DNA of 64,000 bases, from NCBI RefSeq assembly GCF_051014685.1, contig NC_135055.1:558001-622000 (forward strand), written 5' to 3'. The notes beneath the pieces are model-generated. The model did not search any database and was not told the DNA's origin. It saw nothing but the letters and a program-made list of their open reading frames with translations. This DNA comes from Ptiloglossa arizonensis. Its lineage: Eukaryota; Arthropoda; Insecta; Hymenoptera; Colletidae. Of the stretch, positions 10,101-23,270 are shown in pieces. The position numbers and the translations under genes were made by a program. Numbering within the stretch: position 1 is the stretch's first letter; the number at the start of each line of letters is the position of its first letter.

Positions 10101-13100
10101 TTGGAGGTAAGAAACGCTTGAGAAACTCAAAATTTTCGCAGTTCTGATGCCCGAAACGAATAACCAGAACGGCCTAGGGGCAAACTACTCATTCCGTTGT
10201 AATCGGGCGAGTTTCTACTTTCAGATGCAACAGAAATTTAGCGGATTGGTCAATCCGTTCGCGAGATATGGCAGTTTTGAGGTAAGAAACGCTAGAGAAA
10301 CTCAAAATTTTCGCAGTTCTGATGCTCGAAACGAATAACTAGAACGGCCTAGGGGAAAACTACTCATACCGTTGTAATCGGCGAGTTTCTACTTTCAGAT
10401 GCAACAGAAATTTTACGGATTGGTCAATCCGTTCGCGAGATATGGCAGTTTTGAGGTAAGAAACGCTTGAGAAACTCCAAATTTTCGCAGTTCTGATGCT
10501 CGAAACGAATAACTAGAACGGCCTAGGGGAAAACTACTCGTACCGTTGTAATCGTGCGAGTTTCCACTTTCAGATGCAACAGAAATTTTGCGGATTGGTC
10601 AATCCGTTCGCGAGATATGGCAGTTTGGAAGTAAGAAACGCTTGAGAAACTCCAAATTTTCGCGGTTCTGATGCTCGAAACGAATAACTAGAACGGCCTA
10701 GGGGAAAACTACTCATACCGTTGTAATCGGCGAGTTTCTGCTTTCAGATGCAACAGAAATTTTGCGGATTGGTCAATCCGTTCGCGAGATATGGCAGTTT
10801 TGAGGTAAGAAACGCTTGAGAAACTCCAAATTTTCGCAGTTCTGATGCTCGAAACGAATAACTAGAACGGCCTAGGGGAAAACTAATCATACCGTTGTAA
10901 TCGGGCGAGTTTCTACTTTCAGATGCAACAGAAATTTTGCGGATTGGTCAATCCGTTCGCGAGATATGGCAGTTTGGAGGTAAGAAACGCTTGAGAAACT
11001 CCAAATTTTCGCAGTTCTGATGCTCGAAACGAATAACTAGAACGGCCTAGGGGAAAACTACTCATACCGTTGTAATCGGCGAGTTTCTGCTTTCAGATGC
11101 AACAGAAATTTTGCGGATTGGTCAATCCGTTCGCGAGATATGGCAGTTTTGAGGTAAGAAACGCTTGAGAAACTCCAAATTTTCGCAGTTCTGATGCTCG
11201 AAACGAATAACTAGAACGGCCTAGGGGAAAACTACTCATACCGTTGTAATCGGCGAGTTTCTGCGTTCAGATGCAACAGAAATTTTGCGGATTGTTCAAT
11301 CCGTTCGCGAGATATGGCAGTTATGAGGTAAGAAACGCTTGAGAAACTCCAAATTTTCGCAGTTCTGATGCCCGGAACGAATAACTGGAACGGCCTAGGG
11401 GAAAACTACTCATACCGTTGTAATCGGCGAGTTTCTACTTTCAGATGCAACAGAAATTTTACGGATTGGTCAATCAGTTCGCGAGATATGGCAGTTTTGT
11501 GGTAAGAAACGCTTGAGAAACTCCAAATTTTCGCAGTTCTGATGCTCGAAATGAATAACTAGAACGGCCTAGGGGAATACTACTCATACCGTTGTAATCG
11601 GCGAGTTTCTACTTTCAGATGCAACAGAAATTTTACGGATTGGTCAATCCTTTCGCGAGATATGGCAGTTTTGAGGTAAGAAACGCTTGAGAAACTCCAA
11701 ATTTTCGCAGTTCTGATGCCCGAAACGAATAACTAGAAAGGCCTAGGGGAAAACTACTCGTACCGTTGTAATCGGGCGAGTTTCTACTTTCAGATGCAAC
11801 AGAAATTTTGCGGATTGGTCAATCAGTTCGCGAGATATGGCAGTTTTGTGGTAAGAAACGCTTGAGAAACTCCAAATTTTCGCAGTTCTGATGCTCGAAA
11901 TGAATAACTAGAACGGCCTAGGGGAATACTACTCATACCGTTGTAATCGGCGAGTTTCTACTTTCAGATGCAACAGAAATTTTACGGATTGGTCAATCCG
12001 TTCGCGAGATATGGCAGTTTTGAGGTAAGAAACGCTAGAGAAACTCAAAATTTTCGCAGTTCTGATGCTCGAAACGAATAACTAGAACGGCCTAGGGGAA
12101 AACTACTCATACCTTTGTAATCGGGCGGGTTTCTACTTTCAGATGCAACAGAAATTTTGCGGATTGGTCAATCCGTTCGCGAGATATGGCAGTTTGGAGG
12201 TAAGAAACGCTTGAGAAACTCCAAATTTTCGCAGTTCTGATGCTCGAAACGAATAACTAGAACGGCCTAGGGGAAAACTACTCGTACCGTTGTAATCGGG
12301 CGAGTTTCTACTTTCAGATGCAACAGAAATTTTGCGGATTGGTCAATCCGTTCGCGAGATATGGCAGTTTTGTGGTAAGAAACGCTTGAGAAACTCCAAA
12401 TTTTCGCAGTTCTGATGCTCGAAATGAATAACTAGAACGGCCTAGGGGAATACTACTCATACCGTTGTAATCGGCGAGTTTCTACTTTCAGATGCAACAG
12501 AAATTTTACGGATTGGTCAATCCGTTCGCGAGATATGGCAGTTTTGAGGTAAGAAACGCTTGAGAAACTCCAAATTTTCGCAGTTCTGATGCCCGAAACG
12601 AATAACCAGAACGGCCTAGTGGAAAACTACTCATACCGTTGTAATCGGGCGAGTTTCTACTTTCAGATGCAACAGAAATTTTACGGATTGGTCAATCCGT
12701 TCGCGAGATATGGCAGTTTGGAGGTAAGAAACGCTTGAGAAACTCCAAATTTTCGCAGTTCTGATGCTCGAAACGAATAACTAGAACGGCCTAGGGGAAA
12801 ACTACTCATACCGTTGTAATCGGCGAGTTTCTGCTTTCAGATGCAACAGAAATTTTGCGGATTGGTCAATCCGTTCGCGAGATATGGCAGTTCTGAGGTA
12901 AGAAACGCTTGAGAAACTCCAAATTTTCGCAGTTCTGATGCTCGAAACGAATAACTAGAACGGCCTAGGGGAAAACTACTCATACCGTTGTAATCGGCGA
13001 GTTTCTACTTTCAGATGCAACAGAAATTTTACGGATTGGTCAATCCGTTCGCGAGATATGGCAGTTTTGAGGTAAGAAACGCTTGAGAAACTCCAAATTT

Positions 13101-13856
13101 TCGCAGTTCTGATGCTCGAAACGAATAACTAGAACGGCCTAGGGGAAAACTACTCGTACCGTTGTAATCGTGCGAGTTTCCACTTTCAGATGCAACAGAA
13201 ATTTTGCGGATTGGTCAATCCGTTCGCGAGATATGGCAGTTTGGAAGTAAGAAACGCTTGAGAAACTCCAAATTTTCGCAGTTCTGATGCTCGAAACGAA
13301 TAACTAGAACGGCCTAGGGGAAAACTACTCATACCGTTGTAATCGGCGAGTTTCTGCTTTCAAATGCAACAGAAATTTTGCGGATTGGTCAATCCGTTCG
13401 CGAGATATGGCAGTTTTGAGGTAAGAAACGCTTGAGAAACTCCAAATTTTCGCAGTTCTGATGCTCGAAACGAATAACTAGAACGGCCTAGGGGAAAACT
13501 ACTCATACCGTTGTAATCGGCGAGTTTCTGCTTTCAGATGCAACAGAAATTTTGCGGATTGTTCAATCCGTTCGCGAGATATGGCAGTTTTGAGGTAAGA
13601 AACGCTTGAGAAACTCCAAATTTTCGCAGTTCTGATGCCCGGAACGAATAACTGGAACGGCCTAGGGGAAAACTACTAATACCGTTGTAATCGGGCGAGT
13701 TTCTACTTTCAGATGCAACAGAAATTTTGCGGATTGGTCAATCCGTTCGCGAGATATGGCAGTTTGGAGGTAAGAAACGCTTGAGAAACTCAAAATTTTC
13801 GCAGTTCTGATGCCCGAAACGAATAACCAGAACGGCCTAGGGGCAAACTACTCATT
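4191..13856 (+). repeat. HOR block 2: 10-mer-based array with ORF-type marker units
   Basis: The marker unit with AATAACCAG, GGGGCAAAC, CATTCCG and TTTAGCGG occurs at 4214, 5960, 8403, 10147 and 13810 (position of its ATG). Lags are 1,746, 2,443, 1,744 and 3,663 bp, that is 10, 14, 10 and 21 monomers. Each marker is preceded by a GCCCGGAACG unit; at 4214, 5960, 8403 and 13810 it is followed by a unit with GTAATCGGGCGGG, so these travel as a set, while the unit after 10147 is a 174-bp type. 174-bp units come in two kinds here: CTGCTTTCAG with TTTTGCGG, and CTACTTTCAG with TTTTACGG. No gene or unique sequence is present. Confidence 0.8.
9081..9602 (+). repeat. Three successive near-identical 174-bp monomers
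   Basis: Units starting with CCCCAAATTTT at 9081, 9255 and 9429 are spaced exactly 174 bp apart. All carry CGGCGAG, CTACTTTCAG, TTTTACGG and CAATCAG. The only difference I see is TTCTGAGG in the second against TTTTGTGG in the first and third. This is single-monomer amplification, unlike the multi-monomer duplications around it. Confidence 0.8.
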
Positions 13857-14500
13857 CCGTTGTAATCGGGCGAGTTTCTACTTTCAGATGCAACAGAAAT
13901 TTAGCGGATTGGTCAATCCGTTCGCGAGATATGGCAGTTTTGAGGTAAGAAACGCTAGAGAAACTCAAAATTTTCGCAGTTCTGATGCTCGAAACGAATA
14001 ACTAGAACGGCCTAGGGGAAAACTACTCATAACTTTGTAATCGGGCGGGTTTCTACTTTCAGATGCAACAGAAATTTTGCGGATTGGTCAATCCGTTCGC
14101 GAGATATGGCAGTTTGGAGGTAAGAAACGCTTGAGAAACTCCCAATTTTCGCAGTTCTGATGCTCGAAACGAATAACTAGAACGGCCTAGGGGAAAACTA
14201 CTCATACCGTTGTAATCGGGCGAGTTTCTACTTTCAGATGCAACAGAAATTTTGCGGATTGGTCAATCCGTTCGCGAGATATGGCAGTTTTGTGGTAAGA
14301 AACGCTTGAGAAACTCCAAATTTTCGCAGTTCTGATGCTCGAAATGAATAACTAGAACGGCCTAGGGGAATACTACTCATACCGTTGTAATCGGCGAGTT
14401 TCTACTTTCAGATGCAACAGAAATTTTACGGATTGGTCAATCCGTTCGCGAGATATGGCAGTTTTGAGGTAAGAAGCGCTTGAGAAACTCCAAATTTTCG
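10417..14500 (+). repeat. Copy 1 of a segment repeated 12,740 bp downstream
   Basis: Rare variants recur at a constant offset of 12,740 bp (73 monomers): TTTCCACTTTCAG at 10561 and 13177 against 23301 and 25917, TTCAAATGCAAC near 13360 against 26100, ATTGTTCAATCC near 11290 against 24030, the marker ATG at 13810 against 26550, AACTTTGTAATC at 14031 against 26771, and CCCAATTTTC at 14141 against 26881. Similarity is interrupted around 12.03-12.57 kb and near 13.5-13.8 kb, where neighbouring variants do not match. This suggests later gene conversion or local replacement. Confidence 0.75.
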
Positions 14501-16848
14501 CAGTTCTGATGCTCGAAACGAATAACTAGAACGGCCTAGGGGAAAACTACTCATACCGTTGTAATCGGCGAGTTTCTGCTTTCAGATGCAACAGAAATTT
14601 TGCGGATTGTTCAATCCGTTCGCGAGATATGGCAGTTTTGAGGTAAGAAACGCTTGAGAAACTCCAAATTTTCGCAGTTCTGATGCCCGGAACGAATAAC
14701 TGGAAGGGCCTAGGGGAAAACTACTCATACCGTTGTAATCGGGCGAGTTTCTACTTTCAGATGCAACAGAAATTTTGCGGATTGGTCAATCCGTTCGCGA
14801 GATATGGCAGTTTGGAGGTAAGAAACGCTTGAGAAACTCAAAATTTTCGCAGTTCTGATGCCCGAAACGAATAACCAGAACGGCCTAGGGGCAAACTACT
14901 CATTCCGTTGTAATCGGGCGAGTTTCTACTTTCAGATGCAACAGAAATTTAGCGGATTGGTCAATCCGTTCGCGAGATATGGCAGTTTTGAGGTAAGAAA
15001 CGCTTGAGAAACTTCAAATTTTCGCAGTTCTGATGCTCGAAACGAATAACTAGAACGGCCTAGGGGAAAACTACTCATACCGTTGTAATCGGCGAGTTTC
15101 TGCTTTCAGATGCAACAGAAATTTTGCGGATTGTTCAATCCGTTCGCGAGATATGGCAGTTTTGAGGTAAGAAACGCTTGAGAAACTCCAAATTTTCGCA
15201 GTTCTGATGCCCGGAACGAATAACTGGAAGGGCCTAGGGGAAAACTACTCATACCGTTGTAATCGGGCGAGTTTCTACTTTCAGATGCAACAGAAATTTT
15301 GCGGATTGGTCAATCCGTTCGCGAGATATGGCAGTTTGGAGGTAAGAAACGCTTGAGAAACTCAAAATTTTCGCAGTTCTGATGCCCGAAACGAATAACC
15401 AGAACGGCCTAGGGGCAAACTACTCATTCCGTTGTAATCGGGCGAGTTTCTACTTTCAGATGCAACAGAAATTTAGCGGATTGGTCAATCCGTTCGCGAG
15501 ATATGGCAGTTTTGAGGTAAGAAACGCTTGAGAAACTTCAAATTTTCGCAGTTCTGATGCTCGAAACGAATAACTAGAACGGCCTAGGGGAAAACTACTC
15601 ATACCGTTGTAATCGGGCGAGTTTCTACTTTCAGATGCAACAGAAATTTAGCGGATTGGTCAATCCGTTCGCGAGATATGGCAGTTTTGAGGTAAGAAAC
15701 GCTAGAGAAACTCAAAATTTTCGCAGTTCTGATGCTCGAAACGAATAACTAGAACGGCCTAGGGGAAAACTACTCATAACTTTGTAATCGGGCGGGTTTC
15801 TACTTTCAGATGCAACAGAAATTTTGCGGATTGGTCAATCCGTTCGCGAGATATGGCAGTTTGGAGGTAAGAAACGCTTGAGAAACTCCCAATTTTCGCA
15901 GTTCTGATGCTCGAAACGAATAACTAGAACGGCCTAGGGGAAAACTACTCATACCGTTGTAATCGGGCGAGTTTCTACTTTCAGATGCAACAGAAATTTT
16001 GCGGATTGGTCAATCCGTTCGCGAGATATGGCAGTTTTGTGGTAAGAAACGCTTGAGAAACTCCAAATTTTCGCAGTTCTGATGCTCGAAATGAATAACT
16101 AGAACGGCCTAGGGGAATACTACTCATACCGTTGTAATCGGCGAGTTTCTACTTTCAGATGCAACAGAAATTTTACGGATTGGTCAATCCGTTCGCGAGA
16201 TATGGCAGTTTTGAGGTAAGAAGCGCTTGAGAAACTCCAAATTTTCGCAGTTCTGATGCTCGAAACGAATAACTAGAACGGCCTAGGGGAAAACTACTCA
16301 TACCGTTGTAATCGGCGAGTTTCTGCTTTCAGATGCAACAGAAATTTTGCGGATTGTTCAATCCGTTCGCGAGATATGGCAGTTTTGAGGTAAGAAACGC
16401 TTGAGAAACTCCAAATTTTCGCAGTTCTGATGCCCGGAACGAATAACTGGAAGGGCCTAGGGGAAAACTACTCATACCGTTGTAATCGGGCGAGTTTCTA
16501 CTTTCAGATGCAACAGAAATTTTGCGGATTGGTCAATCCGTTCGCGAGATATGGCAGTTTGGAGGTAAGAAACGCTTGAGAAACTCAAAATTTTCGCAGT
16601 TCTGATGCCCGAAACGAATAACCAGAACGGCCTAGGGGCAAACTACTCATTCCGTTGTAATCGGGCGAGTTTCTACTTTCAGATGCAACAGAAATTTAGC
16701 GGATTGGTCAATCCGTTCGCGAGATATGGCAGTTTTGAGGTAAGAAACGCTTGAGAAACTTCAAATTTTCGCAGTTCTGATGCTCGAAACGAATAACTAG
16801 AACGGCCTAGGGGAAAACTACTCATACCGTTGTAATCGGCGAGTTTCT
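13857..16848 (+). repeat. 10-mer tandem duplication (lag 1,747 bp)
   Basis: 13857-15101 matches 15604-16848 at an offset of 1,747 bp (10 monomers). Shared rare variants are AACTTTGTAATC (14031, 15778), CCCAATTTTC (14141, 15888), AAGAAGCGC and GGAAGGGCC. The left boundary is set by TTCC against TACC at 13856/15603, and the right by CTGCTTTC against CTACTTTC at 15102/16849. Confidence 0.85.
14492..15540 (+). repeat. Nested 3-mer duplication (lag 524 bp)
   Basis: Inside the 10-mer duplication, three consecutive monomers (174 + 175 + 175 bp) are repeated directly. The order is a CTGCTTTCAG/TTGTTCAATCC unit, a GGAAGGGCC unit and a CCAGAACGG/TTTAGCGG unit, ending with the rare AACTTCAAATT near 15013 and again near 15537. 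The set occurs a third time near 16.25-16.77 kb through the larger duplication. Confidence 0.85.
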
Positions 16849-19800
16849 ACTTTCAGATGCAACAGAAATTTTACGGATTGGTCAATCCGTTCGCGAGATA
16901 TGGCAGTTTTGAGGTAAGAAACGCTTGAGAAACTCCAAATTTTCGCAGTTCTGATGCTCGAAACGAATAACTAGAACGGCCTAGGGGAAAACTACTCGTA
17001 CCGTTGTAATCGTGCGAGTTTCCACTTTCAGATGCAACAGAAATTTTGCGGATTGGTCAATCCGTTCGCGAGATATGGCAGTTTGGAAGTAAGAAACGCT
17101 TGAGAAACTCCAAATTTTCGCAGTTCTGATGCTCGAAACGAATAACTAGAACGGCCTAGGGGAAAACTACTCATACCGTTGTAATCGGCGAGTTTCTGCT
17201 TTCAGATGCAACAGAAATTTTGCGGATTGGTCAATCCGTTCGCGAGATATGGCAGTTTTGAGGTAAGAAACGCTTGAGAAACTCCAAATTTTCGCAGTTC
17301 TGATGCTCGAAACGAATAACTAGAACGGCCTAGGGGAAAACTACTCATACCGTTGTAATCGGGCGAGTTTCTACTTTCAGATGCAACAGAAATTTTGCGG
17401 ATTGGTCAATCCGTTCGCGAGATATGGCAGTTTGGAGGTAAGAAACGCTTGAGAAACTCCAAATTTTCGCAGTTCTGATGCTCGAAACGAATAACTAGAA
17501 CGGCCTAGGGGAAAACTACTCATACCGTTGTAATCGGCGAGTTTCTGCTTTCAGATGCAACAGAAATTTTGCGGATTGGTCAATCCGTTCGCGAGATATG
17601 GCAGTTCTGAGGTAAGAAACGCTTGAGAAACTCCAAATTTTCGCAGTTCTGATGCTCGAAACGAATAACTAGAACGGCCTAGGGGAAAACTACTCATACC
17701 GTTGTAATCGGCGAGTTTCTGCTTTCAGATGGAACAGAAATTTTGCGGATTGTTCAATCCGTTCGCGAGATATGGCAGTTTTGAGGTAAGAAACGCTTGA
17801 GAAACTCCAAATTTTCGCAGTTCTGATGCCCGGAACGAATAACTGGAACGGCCTAGGGGAAAACTACTCATACCGTTGTAATCGGGCGAGTTTCTACTTT
17901 CAGATGCAACAGAAATTTTGCGGATTGGTCAATCCGTTCGCGAGATATGGCAGTTTGGAGGTAAGAAACGCTTGAGAAACTCAAAATTTTCGCAGTTCTG
18001 ATGCCCGAAACGAATAACCAGAACGGCCTAGGGGCAAACTACTCATTCCGTTGTAATCGGGCGAGTTTCTACTTTCAGATGCAACAGAAATTTAGCGGAT
18101 TGGTCAATCCGTTCGCGAGATATGGCAGTTTTGAGGTAAGAAACGCTAGAGAAACTCAAAATTTTCGCAGTTCTGATGCTCGAAACGAATAACTAGAACG
18201 GCCTAGGGGAAAACAACTCATACCTTTGTAATCGGGCGGGTTTCTACTTTCAGATGCAACAGAAATTTTGAGGATTGGTCAATCCGTTCGCGAGATATGG
18301 CAGTTTGGAGGTAAGAAACCCTTGAGAAACTCCAAATTTTCGCAGTTCTGATGCTCGAAACGAATAACTAGAACGGCCTAGGGGAAAACTACTCGTACCG
18401 TTGTAATCGGGCGAGTTTCTACTTTCAGATGCAACAGAAATTTTGCGGATTGGTCAATCCGTTCGCGAGATATGGCAGTTTGGAGGTAAGAAACGCTTGA
18501 GAAACTCCAAATTTTCGCAGTTCTGATGCTCGAAACGAATAACTAGAACGGCCTAGGGGAAAACTACTCATACCGTTGTAATCGGCGAGTTTCTGCTTTC
18601 AGATGCAACAGAAATTTTGCGGATTGGTCAATCCGTTCGCGAGATATGGCAGTTTTGAGGTAAGAAACGCTTGAGAAACTCCAAATTTTCGCAGTTCTGA
18701 TGCTCGAAACGAATAACTAGAACGGCCTAGGGGAAAACTACTCATACCGTTGTAATCGGCGAGTTTCTGCTTTCAGATGCAACAGAAATTTTGCGGATTG
18801 GTCAATCCGTTCGCGAGATATGGCAGTTCTGAGGTAAGAAACGCTTGAGAAACTCCAAATTTTCGCAGTTCTGATGCTCGAAACGAATAACTAGAACGGC
18901 CTAGGGGAAAACTACTCATACCGTTGTAATCGGCGAGTTTCTACTTTCAGATGCAACAGAAATTTTACGGATTGGTCAATCCGTTCGCGAGATATGGCAG
19001 TTTTGAGGTAAGAAACGCTTGAGAAACTCCAAATTTTCGCAGTTCTGATGCTCGAAACGAATAACTAGAACGGCCTAGGGGAAAACTACTCATACCGTTG
19101 TAATCGGCGAGTTTCTGCTTTCAGATGCAACAGAAATTTTGCGGATTGGTCAATCCGTTCGCGAGATATGGCAGTTTTGAGGTAAGAAACGCTTGAGAAA
19201 CTCCAAATTTTCGCAGTTCTGATGCTCGAAACGAATAACTAGAACGGCCTAGGGGAAAACTACTCATACCGTTGTAATCGGGCGAGTTTCTACTTTCAGA
19301 TGCAACAGAAATTTTGCGGATTGGTCAATCCGTTCGCGAGATATGGCAGTTTGGAGGTAAGAAACGCTTGAGAAACTCCAAATTTTCGCAGTTCTGATGC
19401 TCGAAACGAATAACTAGAACGGCCTAGGGGAAAACTACTCATACCGTTGTAATCGGCGAGTTTCTGCTTTCAGATGCAACAGAAATTTTGCGGATTGGTC
19501 AATCCGTTCGCGAGATATGGCAGTTCTGAGGTAAGAAACGCTTGAGAAACTCCAAATTTTCGCAGTTCTGATGCTCGAAACGAATAACTAGAACGGCCTA
19601 GGGGAAAACTACTCATACCGTTGTAATCGGCGAGTTTCTGCTTTCAGATGCAACAGAAATTTTGCGGATTGGTCAATCCGTTCGCGAGATATGGCAGTTT
19701 TGAGGTAAGAAACGCTTGAGAAACTCCAAATTTTCGCAGTTCTGATGCTCGAAACGAATAACTAGAACGGCCTAGGGGAAAACTACTCATACCGTTGTAA

Positions 19801-21820
19801 TCGGGCGAGTTTCTACTTTCAGATGCAACAGAAATTTTGCGGATTGGTCAATCCGTTCGCGAGATATGGCAGTTTTGTGGTAAGAAACGCTTGAGAAACT
19901 CCAAATTTTCGCAGTTCTGATGCTCGAAATGAATAACTAGAACGGCCTAGGGGAATACTACTCATACCGTTGTAATCGGCGAGTTTCTACTTTCAGATGC
20001 AACAGAAATTTTACGGATTGGTCAATCCGTTCGCGAGATATGGCAGTTTTGAGGTAAGAAGCGCTTGAGAAACTCCAAATTTTCGCAGTTCTGATGCTCG
20101 AAACGAATAACTAGAACGGCCTAGGGGAAAACTACTCATACCGTTGTAATCGGCGAGTTTCTGCTTTCAGATGCAACAGAAATTTTGCGGATTGTTCAAT
20201 CCGTTCGCGAGATATGGCAGTTTTGAGGTAAGAAACGCTTGAGAAACTCCAAATTTTCGCAGTTCTGATGCCCGGAACGAATAACTGGAAGGGCCTAGGG
20301 GAAAACTACTCATACCGTTGTAATCGGGCGAGTTTCTACTTTCAGATGCAACAGAAATTTTGCGGATTGGTCAATCCGTTCGCGAGATATGGCAGTTTGG
20401 AGGTAAGAAACGCTTGAGAAACTCAAAATTTTCGCAGTTCTGATGCCCGAAACGAATAACCAGAACGGCCTAGGGGCAAACTACTCATTCCGTTGTAATC
20501 GGGCGAGTTTCTACTTTCAGATGCAACAGAAATTTAGCGGATTGGTCAATCCGTTCGCGAGATATGGCAGTTTTGAGGTAAGAAACGCTTGAGAAACTCC
20601 AAATTTTCGCAGTTCTGATGCTCGAAACGAATAACTAGAACGGCCTAGGGGAAAACTACTCATACCGTTGTAATCGGCGAGTTTCTACTTTCAGATGCAA
20701 CAGAAATTTTACGGATTGGTCAATCCGTTCGCGAGATATGGCAGTTTTGAGGTAAGAAACGCTTGAGAAACTCCAAATTTTCGCAGTTCTGATGCTCGAA
20801 ACGAATAACTAGAACGGCCTAGGGGAAAACTACTCGTACCGTTGTAATCGTGCGAGTTTCCACTTTCAGATGCAACAGAAATTTTGCGGATTGGTCAATC
20901 CGTTCGCGAGATATGGCAGTTTGGAAGTAAGAAACGCTTGAGAAACTCCAAATTTTCGCAGTTCTGATGCTCGAAACGAATAACTAGAACGGCCTAGGGG
21001 AAAACTACTCATACCGTTGTAATCGGCGAGTTTCTGCTTTCAGATGCAACAGAAATTTTGCGGATTGGTCAATCCGTTCGCGAGATATGGCAGTTTTGAG
21101 GTAAGAAACGCTTGAGAAACTCCAAATTTTCGCAGTTCTGATGCTCGAAACGAATAACTAGAACGGCCTAGGGGAAAACTACTCATACCGTTGTAATCGG
21201 GCGAGTTTCTACTTTCAGATGCAACAGAAATTTTGCGGATTGGTCAATCCGTTCGCGAGATATGGCAGTTTGGAGGTAAGAAACGCTTGAGAAACTCCAA
21301 ATTTTCGCAGTTCTGATGCTCGAAACGAATAACTAGAACGGCCTAGGGGAAAACTACTCATACCGTTGTAATCGGCGAGTTTCTGCTTTCAGATGCAACA
21401 GAAATTTTGCGGATTGGTCAATCCGTTCGCGAGATATGGCAGTTCTGAGGTAAGAAACGCTTGAGAAACTCCAAATTTTCGCAGTTCTGATGCTCGAAAC
21501 GAATAACTAGAACGGCCTAGGGGAAAACTACTCATACCGTTGTAATCGGCGAGTTTCTGCTTTCAGATGGAACAGAAATTTTGCGGATTGTTCAATCCGT
21601 TCGCGAGATATGGCAGTTTTGAGGTAAGAAACGCTTGAGAAACTCCAAATTTTCGCAGTTCTGATGCCCGGAACGAATAACTGGAACGGCCTAGGGGAAA
21701 ACTACTCATACCGTTGTAATCGGGCGAGTTTCTACTTTCAGATGCAACAGAAATTTTGCGGATTGGTCAATCCGTTCGCGAGATATGGCAGTTTGGAGGT
21801 AAGAAACGCTTGAGAAACTC
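15893..21820 (+). repeat. 22-mer duplication (lag 3,838 bp)
   Basis: About 15893-17980 matches about 19731-21820 at offset 3,838 bp (22 monomers). Markers are AAGAAGCGC at 16223/20061 (position of GCGC), GGAAGGGCC near 16449/20287, TTTCCACTTTCAG at 17019/20857, and GGAACAG with TTGTTCAATCC at 17731/21569. Beyond this the register shifts by one monomer: AAACAACTCA at 18211 pairs with 21874 (lag 3,663), because the full marker unit seen at 18001 is missing from the second copy. Confidence 0.8.
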
Positions 21821-23270
21821 AAAATTTTCGCAGTTCTGATGCTCGAAACGAATAACAAGAACGGCCTAGGGGAAAACAACTCATACCTTTGTAATCGGGC
21901 GGGTTTCTACTTTCAGATGCAACAGAAATTTTGCGGATTGGTCAATCCGTTCGCGAGATATGGCAGTTTGGAGGTAAGAAACCCTTGAGAAACTCCAAAT
22001 TTTCGCAGTTCTGATGCTCGAAACGAATAACTAGAACGGCCTAGGGGAAAACTACTCGTACCGTTGTAATCGGGCGAGTTTCTACTTTCAGATGCAACAG
22101 AAATTTTGCGGATTGGTCAATCCGTTCGCGAGATATGGCAGTTTGGAGGTAAGAAACGCTTGAGAAACTCCAAATTTTCGCAGTTCTGATGCTCGAAACG
22201 AATAACTAGAACGGCCTAGGGGAAAACTACTCATACCGTTGTAATCGGCGAGTTTCTGCTTTCAGATGCAACAGAAATTTTGCGGATTGGTCAATCCGTT
22301 CGCGAGATATGGCAGTTTTGAGGTAAGAAACGCTTGAGAAACTCCAAATTTTCGCAGTTCTGATGCTCGAAACGAATAACTAGAACGGCCTAGGGGAAAA
22401 CTACTCATACCGTTGTAATCGGGCGAGTTTCTACTTTCAGATGCAACAGAAATTTTGCGGATTGGTCAATCCGTTCGCGAGATATGGCAGTTTTGTGGTA
22501 AGAAACGCTTGAGAAACTCCAAATTTTCGCAGTTCTGATGCTCGAAATGAATAACTAGAACGGCCTAGGGGAATACTACTCATACCGTTGTAATCGGCGA
22601 GTTTCTACTTTCAGATGCAACAGAAATTTTACGGATTGGTCAATCCGTTCGCGAGATATAGCAGTTTTGAGGTAAGAAGCGCTTGAGAAACTCCAAATTT
22701 TCGCAGTTCTGATGCTCGAAACGAATAACTAGAACGGCCTAGGGGAAAACTACTCATACCGTTGTAATCGGCGAGTTTCTGCTTTCAGATGCAACAGAAA
22801 TTTTGCGGATTGTTCAATCCGTTCGCGAGATATGGCAGTTTTGAGGTAAGAAACGCTTGAGAAACTCCAAATTTTCGCAGTTCTGATGCCCGGAACGAAT
22901 AACTGGAAGGGCCTAGGGGAAAACTACTCATACCGTTGTAATCGGGCGAGTTTCTACTTTCAGATGCAACAGAAATTTTGCGGATTGGTCAATCCGTTCG
23001 CGAGATATGGCAGTTTGGAGGTAAGAAACGCTTGAGAAACTCAAAATTTTCGCAGTTCTGATGCCCGAAACGAATAACCAGAACGGCCTAGGGGCAAACT
23101 ACTCATTCCGTTGTAATCGGGCGAGTTTCTACTTTCAGATGCAACAGAAATTTAGCGGATTGGTCAATCCGTTCGCGAGATATGGCAGTTTTGAGGTAAG
23201 AAACGCTTGAGAAACTCCAAATTTTCGCAGTTCTGATGCTCGAAACGAATAACTAGAACGGCCTAGGGGA
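19731..23270 (+). repeat. 15-mer duplication (lag 2,618 bp)
   Basis: About 19731-20660 matches about 22349-23278 at offset 2,618 bp (15 monomers), shown by AAGAAGCGC at 20061/22679 and GGAAGGGCC at 20287/22905. After that the lag changes to 2,444 bp (TTTCCAC at 20857/23301), so copy 2 has lost one 174-bp unit. A private change GATATAGCAG lies near 22656. The segment is therefore a third descendant of the block at 15.9-16.8 kb. Confidence 0.8.
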